Below are positions 17,259 to 26,731 of a stretch of 35,227 nt of DNA, piece by piece. Within the stretch, counting starts at the first letter, position 1, and every line of letters starts with the position of its first letter. The stretch comes from Enterobacter sp. (GTDB lineage: Bacteria; Pseudomonadota; Gammaproteobacteria; Enterobacterales; Enterobacteriaceae), in assembly GCA_022649305.1 (NCBI GenBank), contig JALCNW010000046.1, forward strand, positions 1 through 35,227, given 5' to 3'. The translations under genes and the position numbers were made by a program. The notes below the pieces were generated by a model. It searched no databases, was not told the origin of the DNA, and saw only the letters and a program-made list of their open reading frames with translations.

Positions 17259-18743
17259 ATGTTTCGTCAGTGGTTAGCGTTAGTGATTATCGTGCTGGTG
17301 TATATCCCGGTAGCGATTGACGCGACGGTGCTGCACGTTGCCGCGCCAACATTGAGCATGACGCTGGGAGCCAGCGGCAATGAATTGCTGTGGATTATCG
17401 ATATTTATTCGCTGGTGATGGCGGGCATGGTGCTGCCGATGGGCGCGCTGGGCGATCGCATCGGTTTTAAAAAGCTGCTGATGCTGGGCAGCGTGCTGTT
17501 CGGCGTCTCATCGCTGGCGGCGGCGTTTGCGCCAACGGCCGGGTGGCTGATAGCGGCACGTGCCTCGCTCGCGATTGGTGCGGCGATGATCATTCCGGCC
17601 ACGCTTGCCGGGATCCGCACGCTATTTACCGACGCGCGTCATCGTAATATTGCGCTCGGCGTGTGGGCAGCCGTTGGTTCGGGCGGTGCGGCGTTTGGAC
17701 CACTGGTCGGCGGAATGTTGCTGGAGCACTTCTACTGGGGATCGGTCTTCTTGATCAACGTACCGATCGTCATTGTGGTGGTGGCGTTGGCTGCTCGTCT
17801 TGTTCCGGCACAGCAGGGACGGCCTGAACAACCGCTGAATATCAGCCACGCGCTGATGCTGATCGTGGCTATTCTGCTACTGGTGTACAGCGCCAAAACC
17901 GCGCTGAAAGGCGTGTTGTCACCGTGGATGGTGGCGGGGACACTGCTGACTGGTGCGGTGATGCTGTTCATTTTTGTACGCATTCAACTGCGTGCCAGCA
18001 CGCCAATGATCGACATGCGTCTGTTCTGCAATCGTATCATCTTAAGCGGCGTGGTGATGGCCATGACCGCCATGATTGCGCTGGTAGGCTTTGAACTGCT
18101 GATGGCACAAGAGCTCCAGTTTGTCCACGGCTTCACGCCGTTTGAAGCGGGCAAGTTTATGCTGCCGGTGATGGTAGCCAGCGGTTTTAGCGGACCCATT
18201 GCGGGCGTGCTGGTCGGCAGGCTGGGCCTGCGGATTGTTGCAGCGGGTGGCATGGGGTTGAGCGCCGTGAGCTTCCTCGGGCTTTCGACGCTTGATTTCA
18301 GCACCCAGCAGTGGCAGGCGTGGAGCCTGATGGTCCTGCTTGGATTCAGTGCCGCGAGCGCGTTATTGGCCTCGACCTCTGCGATCATGGCCGCCGCTCC
18401 GAAAGAGAAAGCAGCGGCGGCGGGTGCGATTGAAACCATGTCCTATGAATTAGGCGCGGGGCTGGGGATCGCGGTTTTCGGCCTGCTGCTGACCCGCAGC
18501 TTCTCGGCCTCAATCGCGGTGCCGCAGGGTCTTAATGCCGGTCTGGCAGACAAAGTCTCGTCCTCTATCGGTGAAGCGATGAAGGTCGCGCAAGATCTCA
18601 CGCCAGCGATGGCGGATTCGGTGATTGAGGCCGCCAAAGCGGCGTTTATCACCTCGCACAGCGTGGCATTGGGGAGCGCCGGGGCGATGCTAATGCTGCT
18701 GGCAGTCGGAATGTGGTTTAGCCTGGCGAAAGTGCCAAGGTAG
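17259..18743 (+). CDS. smvA: MFS efflux pump SmvA (methyl viologen / cationic biocide)
   Basis: 494 residues with about 14 membrane helices, a DHA2-family proton antiporter. The N-terminus MFRQWLALVIIVLVYIPVAI and the motifs LHVAAPTLSMTLGASGNELLW and GALGDRIGFKKLLMLG match Salmonella SmvA (496 residues). It expels quaternary ammonium compounds, methyl viologen and biguanide biocides from the inner membrane side. The ATG at 17259 is preferred (AAAAGGAAATTT upstream), although a Met at 17244 and a longer frame exist. It is divergent from smvR and controlled by the palindromes between them. Confidence 0.94.
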   Translation: MFRQWLALVIIVLVYIPVAIDATVLHVAAPTLSMTLGASGNELLWIIDIYSLVMAGMVLPMGALGDRIGFKKLLMLGSVLFGVSSLAAAFAPTAGWLIAARASLAIGAAMIIPATLAGIRTLFTDARHRNIALGVWAAVGSGGAAFGPLVGGMLLEHFYWGSVFLINVPIVIVVVALAARLVPAQQGRPEQPLNISHALMLIVAILLLVYSAKTALKGVLSPWMVAGTLLTGAVMLFIFVRIQLRASTPMIDMRLFCNRIILSGVVMAMTAMIALVGFELLMAQELQFVHGFTPFEAGKFMLPVMVASGFSGPIAGVLVGRLGLRIVAAGGMGLSAVSFLGLSTLDFSTQQWQAWSLMVLLGFSAASALLASTSAIMAAAPKEKAAAAGAIETMSYELGAGLGIAVFGLLLTRSFSASIAVPQGLNAGLADKVSSSIGEAMKVAQDLTPAMADSVIEAAKAAFITSHSVALGSAGAMLMLLAVGMWFSLAKVPR

Positions 18744-18856
18744 TCAACCTAATCCAGGCATAAAAGTGGGTTTATATCGTGACAGACGCAGCAGGTTTTC
18801 AGGTGCGCGTCAGGTTGATAATGTTCTCATACCGATTTAGGGCCTTCGTTGCAGGG

Positions 18857-19753
18857 TTATGGCAGCGTCAGCTGATCTTTTATTTCAGCAAACAGGGCAA
18901 TTAAATGATCGGCGATAACTCTGACTCGCCGCGAGTTGGCTAAGTCGGAATGCATCACCAGCCATAGGGTTTGATCGACGCCGAGCTGCGCATTCACACA
19001 ATGCAGGCCGTTTTTCCTCGCCATGAAGTGCGGCAATACGCCAAGGCCTATGCCGGCTGACACAGCCGCTAACTGGGCCACTAGCGTGTTGGCTTCCATC
19101 CGGCACGGTCTGCCGCGAAGTGTCCGCGTGACCCAGCGTGCAGCAGGCAGGTGCTGATGAGATTCTGGCCACCCAACATACTGAGCGTGACTGAACGCGA
19201 TGTCAGCAGTGCCTTCAGCATACGTTTTTATATAGGAGGCTGCGCCGTATAAGCCAAACCCCACGCTTCCGAGACGCTTCAGCGTCAGGTTTCCGCTATC
19301 AGGTTTGACCATCCGTATCGCTAAATCTGCGTCCCGTCGATGCAGATTTAGCGATTTCACGCCGCTGAGCACTTCTACCCGCAGGTCGGGATGTTTTTCC
19401 ATCAACGCGTTGAGCGAAGGCAAAATAAAATGCGCGGCCAGATTATCCGACGTAGCCAGCCGGACATGGCCGGCAACGTGCCCTTGCAGTCTCGCCATTT
19501 TTCCAAATGCCAGTCCTGCGTATTCAAGCGCCTCGGCGTGTTCCAGCAGTGCCTCGCCATCATCCGTTAACCGGTAGCCGCTCTGATGTCGGCTGAAAAG
19601 AGGAATAGCCAGTGACTTTTCAAGCCGGTCCAGCCTTCTTGACAGGGTGGCAATACCCATATCCATGGCTTCTGCTGCACCGCTTAGCGTACCCGCGCGG
19701 GCGACAGCCAGAAAAATCCGCGCATCGTCCCAGTTAAAATCTGCTTTCATCAT
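18857..19753 (-). CDS. LysR-family transcriptional regulator
   Basis: 298 residues. The winged helix-turn-helix lies at the N-terminus (ARIFLAVARAGTLSGAAEAMDMGIATLSRRLDRLEKSL), followed by a periplasmic-binding-like effector domain. The AVARAGTLSGAAE pattern places it in a LysR subgroup that often controls divergent transporters or oxidoreductases. Two adjacent ATG codons (19753 and 19750) are possible starts. It is divergent from the MFS exporter at 19922, so that gene is the likely target. The effector is unknown. Confidence 0.87.
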   Translation of the reverse strand: MMKADFNWDDARIFLAVARAGTLSGAAEAMDMGIATLSRRLDRLEKSLAIPLFSRHQSGYRLTDDGEALLEHAEALEYAGLAFGKMARLQGHVAGHVRLATSDNLAAHFILPSLNALMEKHPDLRVEVLSGVKSLNLHRRDADLAIRMVKPDSGNLTLKRLGSVGFGLYGAASYIKTYAEGTADIAFSHAQYVGWPESHQHLPAARWVTRTLRGRPCRMEANTLVAQLAAVSAGIGLGVLPHFMARKNGLHCVNAQLGVDQTLWLVMHSDLANSRRVRVIADHLIALFAEIKDQLTLP

Positions 19754-19766
19754 TTTCCGTTTATGG

Positions 19767-19796
19767 AAAACAGCTCTCCGTTTTCAGGGCTGTTTT
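19767..19796. promoter_or_regulatory. Inverted repeat between divergent lysR and MFS gene
   Basis: AAAACAGC (19767-19774) and GCTGTTTT (19789-19796) are separated by 14 bases, in the 168-bp divergent gap and 13 bp from the LysR start. This is a plausible LysR-type operator, though the spacer is longer than the usual T-N11-A core. Confidence 0.4.
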
Positions 19797-19921
19797 ATCA
19801 CTTATCTCAGGATGATACTGCACGCCATGCAACGAGATGGCAATGAGGAGCGACGTAATAATCCGACCGCATCGGGTAAGCCAATCCTTTTTCATCAATT
19901 TTTTTCAGGGACAAACATGAC

Positions 19922-21115
19922 ATGAACGACAGTATTTTACAGGTAAACCCGGTATCTACACGTGCCTGGCTCGCGGTAACCGCTCTTGGGATCAGCGCAT
20001 TTACGATTGTGACCAGCGAACTTGCACCCGTTGGCATGCTCAGCGCGCTGGCTAAAGATTTACACCAGACGGAAGCGGGAGCAGGTCTTGCCGTTACCGC
20101 CTACGGCTGGGTGGCCGCGCTTGCCGCTTTGCTGGCCGGAGCGATCCCCTCCCGGTTTTCTCGCAAGGCGCTGCTGATTGCGCTGATGCTGATTCTGGCA
20201 CTCTCTTGCCTGGCGGCAACGCAGTCACTCACCATGCAGACATTTATGACGGCACGGATGTCAGGGGCAGTGGCACACGGCGCATTCTGGGCATTAATTG
20301 GTACCGTGGCGATACAGCTGGTTCCGGCGGATAGGTTGGGGCTGGCCACCTCAATCATTTTCTCAGGCGTTTCAGCAGCCAGCGTGCTGGGTGTACCGTT
20401 ATCCAGTTTGATTGCCGACATAGCCGGATGGCGACAGGCATTCACCGTGATAACCCTACTGTCATTGGCTACCGCAGTGGCGTTATTCTGGACGCTTCCC
20501 ACGCTGGCTGCACCGCAACCGCTGAGACTGAGGATTTACCTCGGGATATTTAAAGATCCGCGACTGCTTTCACTCTTTGGCGCCACGGCCTGCATTATTT
20601 CCGCCCATTTTGCTGCATTCACCTACATTGAGCCCTTGCTGACTCAAACCCATGGGATACCGGTGGGAACCATTTCAGCTCTGCTGCTTATTTCAGGACT
20701 CTCAGGACTACTGGGAAATATCATTGCAGGTAAACTTATTGATCGACATATCAAGATACTGGTGATGACTTCACTGCTGTTAAGTGCAGGCGCGTTGGGA
20801 ATGTTGGGTATGAAGAGCGGGTCATCGCTTCCGATCTGGTTCACCGGTACGCTGCTGGCAATATGGGGAGCAGGAATGGCCATTGTATTCGTTGGTTTAC
20901 AAACCTGGCTGCTGCGTAGCGCGGGAAAGATGGTACAGCCTGCATCAGCGGTCTACGTCGCCATTTTCAATGCCGCAATCGGTACCGGCGCGCTTGTCGG
21001 AGGGCAGGTGTCAACGAGAGTCGGTCTTCAGACCATGGCGTTGCTGGCGGCGGTTGTCATGGTCTGCAGTATGGCTCTGATTTGGATGCTGAAAAGCCCG
21101 GCAAGACTGAGATAA
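19922..21115 (+). CDS. MFS exporter, DHA1 family (SotB/YdeA-like)
   Basis: 397 residues, 12 hydrophobic segments. Typical DHA1 motifs are visible: FTIVTSELAPVGMLSALAKDL in helix 1, IPSRFSRKALLI in loop 2-3, and GVPLSSLIADIAGWRQAF in helix 5. These resemble sugar/arabinose exporters such as SotB, or drug exporters. The substrate cannot be told from sequence. The ATG at 19922 follows AGGGA by 11 bases. An ATG at 19917 ends after two codons. It is divergent from the LysR gene, which probably controls it. A strong hairpin follows the stop. Confidence 0.85.
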   Translation: MNDSILQVNPVSTRAWLAVTALGISAFTIVTSELAPVGMLSALAKDLHQTEAGAGLAVTAYGWVAALAALLAGAIPSRFSRKALLIALMLILALSCLAATQSLTMQTFMTARMSGAVAHGAFWALIGTVAIQLVPADRLGLATSIIFSGVSAASVLGVPLSSLIADIAGWRQAFTVITLLSLATAVALFWTLPTLAAPQPLRLRIYLGIFKDPRLLSLFGATACIISAHFAAFTYIEPLLTQTHGIPVGTISALLLISGLSGLLGNIIAGKLIDRHIKILVMTSLLLSAGALGMLGMKSGSSLPIWFTGTLLAIWGAGMAIVFVGLQTWLLRSAGKMVQPASAVYVAIFNAAIGTGALVGGQVSTRVGLQTMALLAAVVMVCSMALIWMLKSPARLR

Positions 21116-21155
21116 TGATGAAGCGGGGCAACCCCAAAGAAGAGTAAGGGGGCTT

Positions 21156-21187
21156 CTGGCAGGCGTAATAGTGGCCTGCCAGTCTTT
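21156..21187. terminator. Strong hairpin between the convergent MFS and carbamoylase genes
   Basis: CTGGCAGGC (21156-21164) pairs perfectly with GCCTGCCAG (21174-21182) across nine bases, followed by TCTTT on the plus strand. It terminates the MFS gene and may also act on the converging minus-strand operon. Confidence 0.75.
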
Positions 21188-21233
21188 ACTCGTTTAAAAA
21201 ATGGGATATTTCCCGCTTCCAGATGGACACCTT

Positions 21234-22460
21234 CTAACGCTCCTGCGCTGCACTCAGCACGCTATGCAGCAGGACATTTGCGCCTTTCTCCGACCATTCA
21301 GGGAGGATCCGTTCAGCTTCGTTATGACTAATGCCTTTCACGCAGGGGATAAAAATCATGCTGGCAGGCGCGACCTTGCTGATATAGCAGGTATCGTGCC
21401 CTGCGCCTGAAACCATCGGTTTGGATGAATATCCCAGCGCTGAAACCGCCCGTTCGCTTCGGACCAGGCAGTCGGCGTCAAACGCAATGGGGGCATAGTC
21501 AAAAATCCGCTCCACGCTGGCCGTGACGCCGCGCGCTTCCAGGCTTTGCGCCGCCTGATGCAATAAGGCTTCCATGGCCTCAAGCGCGTCTGAACGCGGA
21601 TGGCGAAACTCGACGCTGCACACCACGCGCGAGGGGACGACATTACGTGAGTTCGGCGTGACTTGCGCCATGCCGATGGTCGCACGCCCGTCCGGTGCGT
21701 GCTGATAGCCAATGGTTTCGACCCTCAGCGCCAGTTCGGCAAACGCGGTTAGCGCATCGCGCCGGCTGTGCATCGGGGTGGTTCCTGCATGGGCAGCGAA
21801 ACCATCGAGCGTAATGGTAAACCAGCGCTGGCCCATCGCCGCTCGCACCAGACCGATATCAACCGCGTCATCTTCCAGAATCGGGCCTTGCTCGATATGC
21901 AGTTCATAACAGGCATGCACCGGAAAAGACCTGGCAGGGATGTCTCCACGATAGCCGATAGCTTCGAGTGCTTCGCGTACCGTCACTTTCGCGTTATCGG
22001 TGCGGGCATAGGCAAACGCTTGAGATAGCTGTCCGGACCAGACGCCGGAGGCGAGCATAGCTGGAGCAAAGCGCGCGCCTTCTTCATTGGTCCAGTTCAC
22101 CAGCACGATATCGCGCTCGGTTTCGATGCCACCGTCGTTGAGCGTGCGCAGCAGTTCCAGCCCAGCCAGCACGCCATAAATACCGTCGTAATTTCCGCCT
22201 AGCGGCTGAGTGTCTACGTGCGATCCGGTCATCACCGGCGGTAGCGCCGGGTTCTTGCCCGCGCGGCGAATAAACATGTTGCCCATGCTATCCACGTCGC
22301 AGGTGAAACCGGCTTCCTGTGCCCAGTCGCGCAGCAGGTTGCGCGCAATCCGGTCTTCTTCGCTTAAGGCGAGGCGGGTAACGCCGCCCGCGGGCGTGCC
22401 GCCGATCTGCGCCATCATTTCAAGCGTAGACCACAGCCGTTGTGCGTTAATGCGGATCAT
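21234..22460 (-). CDS. M20-family N-carbamoyl-L-amino acid hydrolase / allantoate amidohydrolase-like
   Basis: A 408-residue zinc amidohydrolase of the hydantoinase/carbamoylase (AmaB/HyuC/AllC) family. The two-metal ligand motifs are in order: GSHVDTQ, GNYDGIYGVLAGLE, WTNEEGARF, HIEQGP and the C-terminal SHNEAE. It removes carbamoyl groups from N-carbamoyl amino acids, releasing NH3, CO2 and the amino acid. Members also act on allantoate or ureidopropionate. It is the last gene of the operon and overlaps the preceding ATC-hydrolase-like gene by four bases. In that context N-carbamoyl-L-cysteine is an attractive substrate, by analogy with Pseudomonas AtcC, but this is inference. Confidence 0.85.
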   Translation of the reverse strand: MIRINAQRLWSTLEMMAQIGGTPAGGVTRLALSEEDRIARNLLRDWAQEAGFTCDVDSMGNMFIRRAGKNPALPPVMTGSHVDTQPLGGNYDGIYGVLAGLELLRTLNDGGIETERDIVLVNWTNEEGARFAPAMLASGVWSGQLSQAFAYARTDNAKVTVREALEAIGYRGDIPARSFPVHACYELHIEQGPILEDDAVDIGLVRAAMGQRWFTITLDGFAAHAGTTPMHSRRDALTAFAELALRVETIGYQHAPDGRATIGMAQVTPNSRNVVPSRVVCSVEFRHPRSDALEAMEALLHQAAQSLEARGVTASVERIFDYAPIAFDADCLVRSERAVSALGYSSKPMVSGAGHDTCYISKVAPASMIFIPCVKGISHNEAERILPEWSEKGANVLLHSVLSAAQER

Positions 22461-22939
22461 GCGTCATCCTTTTTGCTGCGGTAGCGGAAATCGCAGCACG
22501 CGCCGCCCTGCATGATGGTAGTGGTGCGCGTCAGCTCCACGTCCGGCGCGTAGCCGACGATAAATTTCTCATCGCGCGCGCAGGAGAGCAGGTGTCCAAT
22601 CTCGCCCAGTCCCATCTCGTGATACATCTCGGCGTAACGACAGCGGGTGACGTTGTAGTTGTACTGCTGGTCATCTGCGTCGATCACTTTTACGTCCAGC
22701 GCGTTATCTTTTTCCCAAAGATACTGTAGGGCGATAAAGCTTTTGACGTCAGCGCCGTTGGGTTCCTGACGGGCAAAGTGCTGCCCGGCATCGATGGCCG
22801 CTTGCTCAATGGCCTCGCCAATAACCGCCTGGGCGTGGGCTTTCCCTATCTCGCGCACCAGGATTTCATAAATTGGCTTAATAATTTCTGCTTCAATTTT
22901 GCGGCGGGCGAGAATGCCCAGCTCGTTATTATCACTCAT
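22457..22939 (-). CDS. L-2-amino-thiazoline-4-carboxylic acid hydrolase-like protein
   Basis: 160 residues with the conserved C-terminal block of the ATC hydrolase family: CRYAEMYHEMGLGEIGHLLSC-ARD, then GYAPDVELTRTTTIMQGG and a final CCDFRYR. In Pseudomonas, ATC hydrolase opens L-2-amino-thiazoline-4-carboxylate to N-carbamoyl-L-cysteine, which a partner hydrolase converts to L-cysteine. The partner type lies immediately downstream here, with overlapping ATGA. The ATG at 22939 is favoured (GAGG eight bases upstream) over a GTG at 22942. Related proteins may act on other cyclic substrates, so the compound is not fixed. Confidence 0.77.
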   Translation of the reverse strand: MSDNNELGILARRKIEAEIIKPIYEILVREIGKAHAQAVIGEAIEQAAIDAGQHFARQEPNGADVKSFIALQYLWEKDNALDVKVIDADDQQYNYNVTRCRYAEMYHEMGLGEIGHLLSCARDEKFIVGYAPDVELTRTTTIMQGGACCDFRYRSKKDDA

Positions 22940-22956
22940 CACATTGCCTCACGACG

Positions 22957-24114
22957 TTACTTCGCTTTTGCGCCGCCCAGGACGGTTTGCGGCTGCCATT
23001 TGCCATCGACCACCTTGTAAACGGTAAATGACGGGGCCTGTAGGTTGCCTTCTTTGTCGAACGCTATCTGCCCGGTGACGCCGGAATAATGGATAGCGCG
23101 CAGGGCGGGCAGGTATTCAGATGGCTCGACCGAGTCAGCTTTTTGCATCGCGGCAACCAGAACGCGGGTGGCGTCATAGGCGAACGGCGCGTGCAGTTCG
23201 ATATGGGTGTGATAGCGCGATTGATACGCCTGCTCAAACGCTTTGCCGCCTGGCATCTGGTCAACCGGCAGACCCGGTTCCAGCGCCACGACACCTTCGC
23301 CTTCTTTTTGCGCCAGTTGCAGGAAGGTCTGGCTAACAAAGCCGCCTGCGCCCATCAGCGTGGCGTTAATGCCCAGCTGTTTGATACGACGCGCCAGCGG
23401 TGCCGCCTGGCTATCCACGCCGCCAAAGAAGACCAGATCCGCATTTTTGCTACGGATCGCGGTCAGCACGGCGCTGAAGTCCACGGTTTTATCATCGACA
23501 TACTGGCGGTCAACAATCTTCACGCCCTGGGCTTCCAGCGATTTGATGAACTCATCCGCCAGGCCCTGACCAAACGCGGTACGGTCGTCGATCACCGCGA
23601 TGCGTTTGGCTTTCAGCGTCTTCACCGCGTATTCCCCGGCAAACTGGCCGCCGTCATCGTCGTGGCCCATCACGCGGAAGCTGGTGTCAAAACCTTGTTT
23701 GGTATAGGCGTGTCCAGTCGCAACCGGGGCAACCTGCGCGATGCCCGCATCGTGATACACACGCGCTGCCGGAATGCTGGTCCCGGTGTTCCAGTGTCCC
23801 ACCACACCTGCGACGCCGTTATCGACCAGGCGCTGGGCGACGGCCACCGCAGTGCGCGGATCGGACTGATCATCTTCGGACTGCAATTTGAAGGTGACGG
23901 CTTTCCCGCCGATGGTCGGATGCTGCTTGTTAATATCATCAATTGCCAGCTGTGCGCCGTTTTCCAGATCCTTACCGATACGTGCGGAAGGGCCGGTCAG
24001 CGGGCCTGCCAGGCCGATGATGACGGTTTCGCTGTCTGCCGCCCATGCGCCCGTATAGGCAAAACCGCTGAGCAGAATGGCGGCGCTAAGCGCACTGATT
24101 TTTACTGTTTTCAT
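22957..24114 (-). CDS. Periplasmic branched-chain amino acid-type binding protein (LivK-like)
   Basis: 385 residues with a Sec leader (LSAAILLSGFAYTGAWA). The mature protein starts ADSETVIIGLAGPLTGPSARIGKDLENGAQLAIDDIN, the standard opening of LivJ/LivK-type receptors (Peripla_BP_6). Other hallmarks are GVAGVVGHWNTGTSIPAARVY and LVFFGGVDSQAAPLARR. Its ligand is not necessarily leucine. The linked hydrolases suggest a cyclic or carbamoylated amino acid. It lies after the ATPases rather than first, with 26 bp to the LivF-like stop, and is followed by the hydrolase gene after 17 bp. Confidence 0.87.
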   Translation of the reverse strand: MKTVKISALSAAILLSGFAYTGAWAADSETVIIGLAGPLTGPSARIGKDLENGAQLAIDDINKQHPTIGGKAVTFKLQSEDDQSDPRTAVAVAQRLVDNGVAGVVGHWNTGTSIPAARVYHDAGIAQVAPVATGHAYTKQGFDTSFRVMGHDDDGGQFAGEYAVKTLKAKRIAVIDDRTAFGQGLADEFIKSLEAQGVKIVDRQYVDDKTVDFSAVLTAIRSKNADLVFFGGVDSQAAPLARRIKQLGINATLMGAGGFVSQTFLQLAQKEGEGVVALEPGLPVDQMPGGKAFEQAYQSRYHTHIELHAPFAYDATRVLVAAMQKADSVEPSEYLPALRAIHYSGVTGQIAFDKEGNLQAPSFTVYKVVDGKWQPQTVLGGAKAK

Positions 24115-24140
24115 TGTTTTCCCTGGTGTTGTTTGGTGTG

Positions 24141-24860
24141 TTAAACGGGCAATTCGCCCAAATAAATCTGTGCAATGCGATCGTCGGCGAGCATGGCCTT
24201 CGATTCGCCGTGGTGAACGATGCTGCCGCTGTCCATCACCCAGGCGTTATCGGTGACCTCCAGCGCCAGCCGCGCATTTTGTTCAATTAGCAGCAGGGCG
24301 ACGCCGTGTTCACGCAGCCCGGCAATAACCTGAAAAATGTTCTCGACCATTTTGGGTGCCAGCCCCATCGATGGCTCATCGAGGATCAACAGACGCGGGC
24401 GACTGAGCAGGGCGCGGTTCAGCGCCAACAGCTGTTGCTCACCGCCAGACAGTAGCCCGGCCAGTTGATGCTGACGCTCGCCGAGGCGCGGGAAGCGCTC
24501 GAAAATCGCTTTCATCTCTTGTTTAATCGTGACAGTGTCACGCCTTAACCAGGCCCCCATCTGTAAATTTTCCAGCACCGTCATGCGCGCGAAGATACCG
24601 CGGCCTTCCGGGACCATCACCAGCCCGTCGCGCAGCAGCGTTTCAGCGTTATGCTTGCGTACCGGTTTGCCGTTAAAAACGATGTTGCCGCCAAAGGTTT
24701 CAAGCCCGGTAATCGCCCGCACGGTCGAGCTTTTGCCCGCGCCGTTGGCACCAATCAGCGTCGCCTGTTCGCCTTCATTGAGTGAAAAAGAGACATCACG
24801 CACCGCCTGAATACCGCCGTAATGCACGTCAAGATGTTCAACTTTCAGAAGTTCAGACAT
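24141..24860 (-). CDS. LivF-like ABC ATPase
   Basis: 239 residues. Walker A GANGAGKSS, signature LSGGEQQLLAL, Walker B LLILDEPSMGLAP and the H-loop in ALLLIEQNARLAL are all present. The latter two are characteristic of LivF. It forms a heterodimer with the LivG-like ATPase to drive LivH/LivM. ATG at 24860 is preferred because GGAGG is spaced eight bases upstream. A Met at 24866 would have only two. It overlaps the LivG-like gene by eight bases. Confidence 0.88.
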   Translation of the reverse strand: MSELLKVEHLDVHYGGIQAVRDVSFSLNEGEQATLIGANGAGKSSTVRAITGLETFGGNIVFNGKPVRKHNAETLLRDGLVMVPEGRGIFARMTVLENLQMGAWLRRDTVTIKQEMKAIFERFPRLGERQHQLAGLLSGGEQQLLALNRALLSRPRLLILDEPSMGLAPKMVENIFQVIAGLREHGVALLLIEQNARLALEVTDNAWVMDSGSIVHHGESKAMLADDRIAQIYLGELPV

Positions 24861-25620
24861 GGGCATGGCCTCCAAGCCAGGCGGCGATCACGTTCGGGTC
24901 TCGGCGTACAGCGTCCGGCGTGCCGCTGGCGAGCGTTTTGCCGTAATCGAGAACGGTCAGACGATCGCAAATGCCCATGACCAGCTTAACGTCGTGTTCA
25001 ATCATCAGTAAGGTTTTGCCGTCGTCACGAATGCGGATCAGCAATTCACCGAGGGCGTTTTTTTCGACCGCATTCATCCCCGCTGCGGGTTCGTCGAGTG
25101 CCAGCAAAAGCGGGTCGGTGGCCAGCGCACGGGCAATCTCCAGACGACGCTGATGGCCGTAGGCCAAATCGCAGGCGCGGTAATGGGCAAATTTGGCGAT
25201 GCCGGTGTAGTCCAGCCAATGCCAGGCCAGTTCGCGGGTTTGTGCTTCTTCAGCACGCGCGCGCTTATGCCGGGTCAACGCCGCCCATAGTCCGTTGTGG
25301 GTGCGCACGTGACGACCAACCATCACGTTTTCAAGCACCGACATCTCGTTAAATAACCGTACGTTCTGGAACGTGCGTGCGATGCCCGCGGCGGTCACTT
25401 TCTCGATTTTTTTAGGGTAATAGGGCTTATCGGCAATCGAAAACTCGCCGCTATCGGCTGGATACAGTCCGGTAATCAGGTTAAAGCAGGTCGTTTTCCC
25501 CGCGCCGTTGGGGCCAATCAGCCCATAGATTTCGCCTTTGCTGATTGATAGTGAAACGTCGTCCACGGCGGTCAGGCCACCGAAGCGCTTCGACATGTTG
25601 CGTACGCTGAGCAGGCTCAT
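24853..25620 (-). CDS. LivG-like ABC ATPase
   Basis: 255 residues. Walker A GPNGAGKTT, the LivG signature region DLAYGHQRRLEIARAL (in place of LSGGQ), Walker B LLALDEPAAGMNAVE and LLMIEHDVKLVM are seen. AAGGAGG precedes the ATG at 25620, and that ATG overlaps the LivM-like stop (ATGA). The longer frame upstream to 25650 lies within the permease gene. It works with the LivF-like partner in the same operon. Confidence 0.9.
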   Translation of the reverse strand: MSLLSVRNMSKRFGGLTAVDDVSLSISKGEIYGLIGPNGAGKTTCFNLITGLYPADSGEFSIADKPYYPKKIEKVTAAGIARTFQNVRLFNEMSVLENVMVGRHVRTHNGLWAALTRHKRARAEEAQTRELAWHWLDYTGIAKFAHYRACDLAYGHQRRLEIARALATDPLLLALDEPAAGMNAVEKNALGELLIRIRDDGKTLLMIEHDVKLVMGICDRLTVLDYGKTLASGTPDAVRRDPNVIAAWLGGHAHV

Positions 25621-26723
25621 ACTTTTACCTCCTTGTGACGAACGGGCCAAATCCCGGAAGGGCGGATCAGCATCACACCGACCAATGCCAGGCCGTAAAA
25701 CAGCTGACGTAAGATTTCAGGATCCACCAGAACCGTACCGAACAGTGCCTGCTGAACAGGGGCGGCCTGGCTGCGCAGAATCTCCGGCAAAGCGGTGAGC
25801 AGCACTGCGCCGAGGATAACGCCCGGAATGTGGCCCATTCCGCCGAGCACTACCATCGCCAGCACGGCGATAGATTCTTGCAAGGTGAAGGATTCCGGAG
25901 AGACAAAGCCCTGGAATGCACCAAACAGCGCGCCCGCTACGCCGCCAAACGATGCGCCTATCGCAAAGGCTAAGAGTTTGTAATTTCGCACATTGATGCC
26001 CATGGCGCGGGCCACATCTTCGTCTTCACGAATCGCATGCCACGCCCTGCCGATGCGCGAGTGCTGTAAGCGCAGGCAGACAAAAATGATCGCTACAATC
26101 ACCAGCATCAGCAGGTAATACCACAGCCACAGGGCGGGAACCTTGACGCCTAACCAGTGGTATACGCCGCTAAACTTGAGACCAAAAAAGTTGAGCGTAT
26201 CGACGCCGGTAATGCCTTTTGCGCCGTTGGTGATATTCACCGGGCGGTCAAGGTTGCGCATCAGAATACGGACGATCTCGCCAAAGCCCAGCGTCACAAT
26301 CGCCAGATAATCTCCACGCAGCTTGAGCGTCGGCGCGCCAAGGAGAATGCCGCACACCGCGGCGACCAGTGCTGCCAGCGGGATAATCAACAGGTAAGAG
26401 GTATGCAGCCCGTTCGGGAACCAGACGTTAAGGATCGGAAAAACGTCAAGCAGATGTGGGGAGGCCAGCAGTGCAGCCAGATACGCGCCGACGGCGTAAA
26501 AGGCGATAAAGCCCATATCCAGCAGGCCGGTGTAGCCAACGACGATATTTAAGCCCAGCGCCAGCATCACGTAGAGCAGTGCGAAATCGATCACCCGCAC
26601 CCAGTAGTTGCCGCCAAGCTGGCTCGCCACCACGGGGGCAACGAGCAGCGCGACAATAAATAGCGTCATGCCGGACCAGAGACGGCGAGAGGTGGCCGGA
26701 GCCTGTATTTGTGCAGTCGTCAT
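25617..26723 (-). CDS. LivM-like ABC permease
   Basis: A 368-residue inner-membrane permease with about ten hydrophobic segments. Landmarks are LALGLNIVVGYTGLLDMGFIAFYAVGAYLAALL near the first third and the EAA-like loop REDEDVARAMGINVRNYKLLAFAIGASFGGVAGALFG, both typical of LivM. It pairs with the LivH-like protein to form the translocation pore. It is eight bases downstream of the LivH-like stop and overlaps the LivG-like start. Confidence 0.9.
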   Translation of the reverse strand: MTTAQIQAPATSRRLWSGMTLFIVALLVAPVVASQLGGNYWVRVIDFALLYVMLALGLNIVVGYTGLLDMGFIAFYAVGAYLAALLASPHLLDVFPILNVWFPNGLHTSYLLIIPLAALVAAVCGILLGAPTLKLRGDYLAIVTLGFGEIVRILMRNLDRPVNITNGAKGITGVDTLNFFGLKFSGVYHWLGVKVPALWLWYYLLMLVIVAIIFVCLRLQHSRIGRAWHAIREDEDVARAMGINVRNYKLLAFAIGASFGGVAGALFGAFQGFVSPESFTLQESIAVLAMVVLGGMGHIPGVILGAVLLTALPEILRSQAAPVQQALFGTVLVDPEILRQLFYGLALVGVMLIRPSGIWPVRHKEVKV

Positions 26724-26731
26724 ATTATCCT

